Below the pieces are notes generated by a model. That model made no database searches. It had not been told where the DNA came from and saw only the letters and a list, made by a program, of their open reading frames with translations. This document shows, piece by piece, positions 60,225 through 64,000 of a stretch of 64,000 nt of DNA. A program made the translations under genes and the position numbers. How positions within the stretch are numbered: position 1 is the first letter of the stretch; each line of letters begins with the position of its first letter. This DNA is from Trema orientale (taxonomy: Eukaryota > Streptophyta > Magnoliopsida > Rosales > Cannabaceae), in NCBI GenBank assembly GCA_002914845.1, contig JXTC01000124.1, forward strand, positions 268,743 to 332,742, in the 5' to 3' direction.

Positions 60225-63200
60225 TCAAAATAGATCAAACTTCTTTTTCTGCATGTCTTGCTTCCACTTCGGCAGTTTATAGAAGGCTTCCTTTGTAATC
60301 CCAAATACAGTCTGGAACTCCTCTTCTGAAAGATAGGCCTGACAGGGGGTGGAAAAAGAAAAAAATGGAGAAAAAGTTTAATTACCAAGATGAAAATGAT
60401 TTAAGTGGGGTGAGAAAATTTGCAATAGGACCAACCTCTCTTCGCTTGAAATCAATTCCGGTAACCGGATTTTCAGATTTAGCCTTCAGTTGATCATAAC
60501 TAAAAGTACTTCGACTACTTTCACCATCATTCTCATCCTGCACTGATTCTTGCTTTGGTTCCGAGTCCTCATTATTTTCAGATACAGGTGCAACTTCATC
60601 AGCCTCTTTGACTTCCACCCCATCCAGAGAACCCTCTGTTTCAGAAAAGGCAGTTTCACTCTTTGCTTCAGCTGAAAGCATGCAAATGGGTCAGGGTCCA
60701 TAATTTCAGATTCAAGAGAACAAATATGTTATACTTAAGATATAACAGATTTTTATGCCTTAATGTTACGAAAAAAGATTACTCCGGTGCTAGAGACAGG
60801 TAACCAGTGAAAAAATAACTCAAAAATAAGTAGCAGCAGCGTCCACTTAAAAAACAAGAAAAGGGAACATGGAATAGATGGCCAAAAAAAAAGTAGTTGA
60901 CAAGTTAATTTCAGGTGACGTAGCAAAATCGAGGACTTCTGCATGAAAGTAAAGGGAAAAGGAAAACCCACCAATGATTTTGACAGGAAGAAGGAAAGAC
61001 AAAACAGAAAACATGCAAAGATATTTCATCATGAAGGATTCACAACTACTTATAAAAATAGCAAAAAGAAAATCACATCACTCACATTTTCTCATGGCAG
61101 GCATCATCTCATGTAGGGAATAAGACGTAAATGGTCCTTACCAGGGGGACTAGATTCTGAGGGTGGACTTCGGGTTGGAGAGTCATCAGGTGATTTCTTT
61201 TTCTTTTCAGCTGTAAGAACTTGTGACAGAGCAGCAACTGCTGCAGCTCTTTGTGAGCCTTGACTGGGACCAGAAGACCTGGGAGCAGAACCTTTGTTTC
61301 CTGAGGATGAACCAAATGCAGATGTTAAAGCAGCTAAAGCTTCAGCCCTTTGCCTTGGTCCTCCTTGACCCGAACCATTGGATTTATCCTGGCCCTGGTG
61401 ATAGTGCATGCGCTAAATTAGTTTCGCCGACAGATACAAAAACCTCTACCAACACCAAGTACCGGGAAAATAGAGAAAATGCATGTACAAATAATTATGA
61501 CAATACTAACATTCATAATAGAGGCATATAACCAAATAAGCATGCTATAAGTAACTTGGAAGTTGGATCCGTTGTCATGTGATCAGCAAAAAATTTAAGG
61601 GAGGTCATGCTCCCAAAGATGTTGCAGTTAACTATACAAACCAAGAAAGATATTTTTCCCCCAAAAAAAAGGGGGGTGGGGGGGAGGTAAAAAGAAAAAG
61701 AAAATCAAATCTGTGTGAAATTCTGTAAATTTTCTTGGTGTGATGAAATGCAGCTTCTTGGTTGCAATAAGTCACCAAGGGCACAAAGAGAATCAACAGA
61801 GGGGCTGAAGCGGTGTACAAGAGTAAACCGAGTGAAAAAATTATCTGAAAAGCTACCATGACTTCTCAGACTTCATTGATCAAGACATGATAATAGCATA
61901 CCCCAAGAATAAGAAAAATTGCATGAGTCACTTAGTTACCGTGGGTGATTTTCCAGACGATGGATTGAATGCAGAATTTAAAGCAGCTAAAGCTGAAGCC
62001 CTTTGTGTTGGTCCCCCTTGATTCCCGTTGGACTTGTCCTGACTCAGCAAGGAAATTGAGTATCAGCTATGTTAATGGCCGGAAAACCTAAATTTGGTAA
62101 TTTGTAGATGTCCTTGTAATTAATAGGTGCTTAACCAATCACAAGAAACCTAGTTACCATTATCATCACGATCAAGAATAGATCCAAAATTGTCTAATCA
62201 TGTGGCTAAGCAGTTTTTAACATATTTTTGAGTGAATCATGATCCTGCTAATTAATTTGTACTGGAACCCCACGACAAGACTTTGGACAGGAAAAAGCTT
62301 AAATTGTCAGAATTTTCTGTTCTCTTATTTTATAACTGGTTCTCCCACCATATTCTTCCTAGTAAACATGCTTTCTTGGTTTACATATAAACAGAATGCT
62401 CACCTCCACAGTATTCCCAAGCCCAAAGAATATTGAAACCTTCTTTTGGAAAGAGTTTCCTTGAATCTGCATTTCAACGAAACATGTGGAAGGGACGATG
62501 TGAAAAAAAAAAGAAAAAAGAAAAAAGAAGAAAACATAAATAATCACATGCGGTAAACATGAAAAGGAGCGAGACTTGGCCACAATTCATTACTGGTAAA
62601 AGAAAAACTAGATAAGAAGCCTTGTCTTATTGCTTTGACACTAACAGCCAATTATTTGCCTTTTTCTTCTTTTGGGGGTGGGGGGAAAGGAACTAATACA
62701 GTATTTCCATCTGTTTACCCAAACCATATACTTTTATTGTTAGCTAACATTAGTAAAAGAAGAAGGGCTTTGACACTAACAGCCAATTATTTGCCTTTTT
62801 CTTCTTTTGGGGGTGGGGGGAAAGGAACTAATACAGTATTTCCATCTGTTTACCCAAACCATATACTTTTATTGTTAGCTAACTTTAGTAAAAGAAGATG
62901 GTCTCCTAAACATTATAATTTAGGATTGGCACTGAACCAATAGTGAGCAAACTTGTAACTCTTTATATGAATACCAGATTACACTTCTGCAAATATGTGA
63001 TTGTATATATTGATGCTCCATGTCTACATATGGACTAAAACGACTTGCATACATATCTATCTATAAGACTCTACACTATCCAGATACATATAGATGATTG
63101 ATGTGCTCCAATAGTGAGCAAACTGCTAATACATAGTAATTTTTACTTTTCATAAGACAGTAAGAACACTGAATTTCATGCATGATGATAGCATGTTCCC

Positions 63201-64000
63201 CTAGCAAGTTAACATCACCATTGCAAGATATGATATTCCCCTTCATTACAAACAAAAATTATTGGCCATAAAAACTAAAAATTAATGATAAACCAAGAAA
63301 TAGAATGTTGCTATTTTAGCACATACAGTGGCTTTGGCAGGATCCCAAGAAAAGTACGTTGTGAAGAAGCAAGGTTCATTTCCTTCAGTAACTTTGTATA
63401 GTGGCACATTAGGAGACAATCCCTCCAGAGATGCAGCCAACTCTATGTATTTCTGCAAACATATTATCCATTTATGAAGTAGTTCATAACGGAGAACACA
63501 TGAAAAAACTTCAGATGAATATGCAGTACCTCGCCAATTTCAAAAGCACTTTGCTTTTCTTTAGCATCTACACATTGACCAACCCAGACAAATACTTCAG
63601 CATGAGTGTCAAGTATCAAAATATCCTCTGTTAACAAATCATCTTGAGCAAAGTTGTATACTTCCTCCACCTGCCAATAACACAAATTTAATTATAAGCC
63701 ACATATGCCCATGTTGAGTCAAAACGTAACGAAACTTAAGCTGTCTTTGAATTCTAGAACTCACCTGAAACTTTCCTGGGTGATCCATATGGCAAGAAGA
63801 ATGATGAGAAAAGGATTGTTAGAACAAGTAATCAGCTTTATCAACAACTTAATAAACTGAGATATCAGTTTGTGTCATTAACTCGAGCAAGAAGAACGAT
63901 GATAAAGATTTTGTCTGTGTCACTGTATTGAACAGGAATCACTACCTTTATTGAATGAGAATGTGAACAAGTGGGGATCTCTGACTATCTCTGTAGCAGC
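60225..64000 (-). CDS. Villin (VLN2/VLN3 type), C-terminal part; 5' end outside the window
   Basis: Actin filament-bundling protein of the villin/gelsolin family, cytosolic. Nine exons are visible, 363 aa: 63946-64000 (cut by the window), 63765-63775, 63530-63670, 63327-63452, 62404-62466, 61940-62038, 61142-61388, 60436-60671 and 60225-60338, all in frame. In order: the last gelsolin repeat ([33 protein letters not shown], then [14 protein letters not shown]); a linker with three QRA.A.AAL motifs; an acidic stretch; and a C-terminal headpiece ([35 protein letters not shown]) that binds F-actin. It matches Arabidopsis VLN3 and VLN2 from memory. The VLN2 locus At2g41740 lies close to the AP2 and PPR genes, so synteny favours VLN2. 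The upstream gelsolin repeats lie beyond 64000. Confidence 0.92.
62632..62897. repeat. Recent tandem duplication in a villin intron, period 135 bp
   Basis: Two copies start gctttgacactaacagccaa at 62632 and 62767 and differ at about one position (aacattag against aactttag). The duplication lies in the intron between the exons at 62404-62466 and 63327-63452. It creates the repeated open frame on the plus strand, which is not a gene. Confidence 0.9.
63765..63775 (-). other. 11-nt microexon of villin
   Basis: The exon GAAAGTTTCAG is preceded by cacccag, with a strong pyrimidine tract before it, and followed by gtgagt. The exon on its left side ends AAAG with donor gtagtg at 63945. Together they read F-N-K-G-K-F-Q-V-E-E-V, which fits villins (F-N-x-G-K-F-E-V-E-E-V). 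Flanking introns are 170 and 94 nt. Confidence 0.85.

Noticed and set aside
62635..62943. Repeated 102-aa plus-strand frame
   Set aside because: It is the translation of a 135-bp tandem duplication in a villin intron, antisense to the gene.
1..64000. Plant microRNA precursors and CRISPR-like arrays
   Set aside because: I looked by eye for familiar mature miRNAs (miR156, 159, 164, 166, 167, 172, 319, 396) and for regularly spaced repeats and saw none. The foldbacks found are repeat-derived.

Overview
This is a window of plant nuclear DNA, and I read it as a eudicot. It is AT-rich, its genes have many short GT-AG introns, and five protein genes match land-plant families. As far as I recall, three of them follow the order of one Arabidopsis block: the AP2-like gene At2g41710, the PPR gene At2g41720 (EMB2654) and villin At2g41740 (VLN2). 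That comparison is from memory, not a search. I cannot name the species. There is no prokaryotic or viral gene content and no CRISPR array.

Layout: 1-3741 is intergenic. 3742-6745 (minus) is an AP2-type transcription factor with a 9-nt microexon. 6746-10508 is intergenic and holds a hAT-like repeat with a SINE nested in it. 10509-15371 (minus) is the EMB2654-type PPR gene, with a GC-AG intron. 15372-17270 is intergenic and holds two copies of a Mutator-type foldback MITE. 17271-27362 (minus) is an 18-exon RRP12-like ribosome-biogenesis gene. 27363-47662 is a 20-kb repeat island with foldback elements, a third MITE copy, two hAT-like elements with 8-bp target-site duplications and a PIF/Harbinger-like element. 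47663-49279 (plus) is a single-exon membrane protein of unknown function. 49280-60224 is a gene-poor stretch with a SINE and duplications. 60225-64000 (minus) is the 3' part of a villin gene that runs off the right edge.

I joined exons by hand from splice sites, reading frame and family resemblance. The complete models give 431 aa (AP2), 810 aa (PPR, C-terminus uncertain), 1159 aa (RRP12-like) and 538 aa (unknown). The visible part of villin encodes 363 aa. The genes are ordinary housekeeping or regulatory genes and do not form a visible pathway or cluster. I found no new multi-gene system. The most informative observations are the MITE family with a related empty site inside the same window, two microexons (9 and 11 nt), the GC-AG intron, several well-bounded non-autonomous transposons and the uncharacterised single-exon gene.
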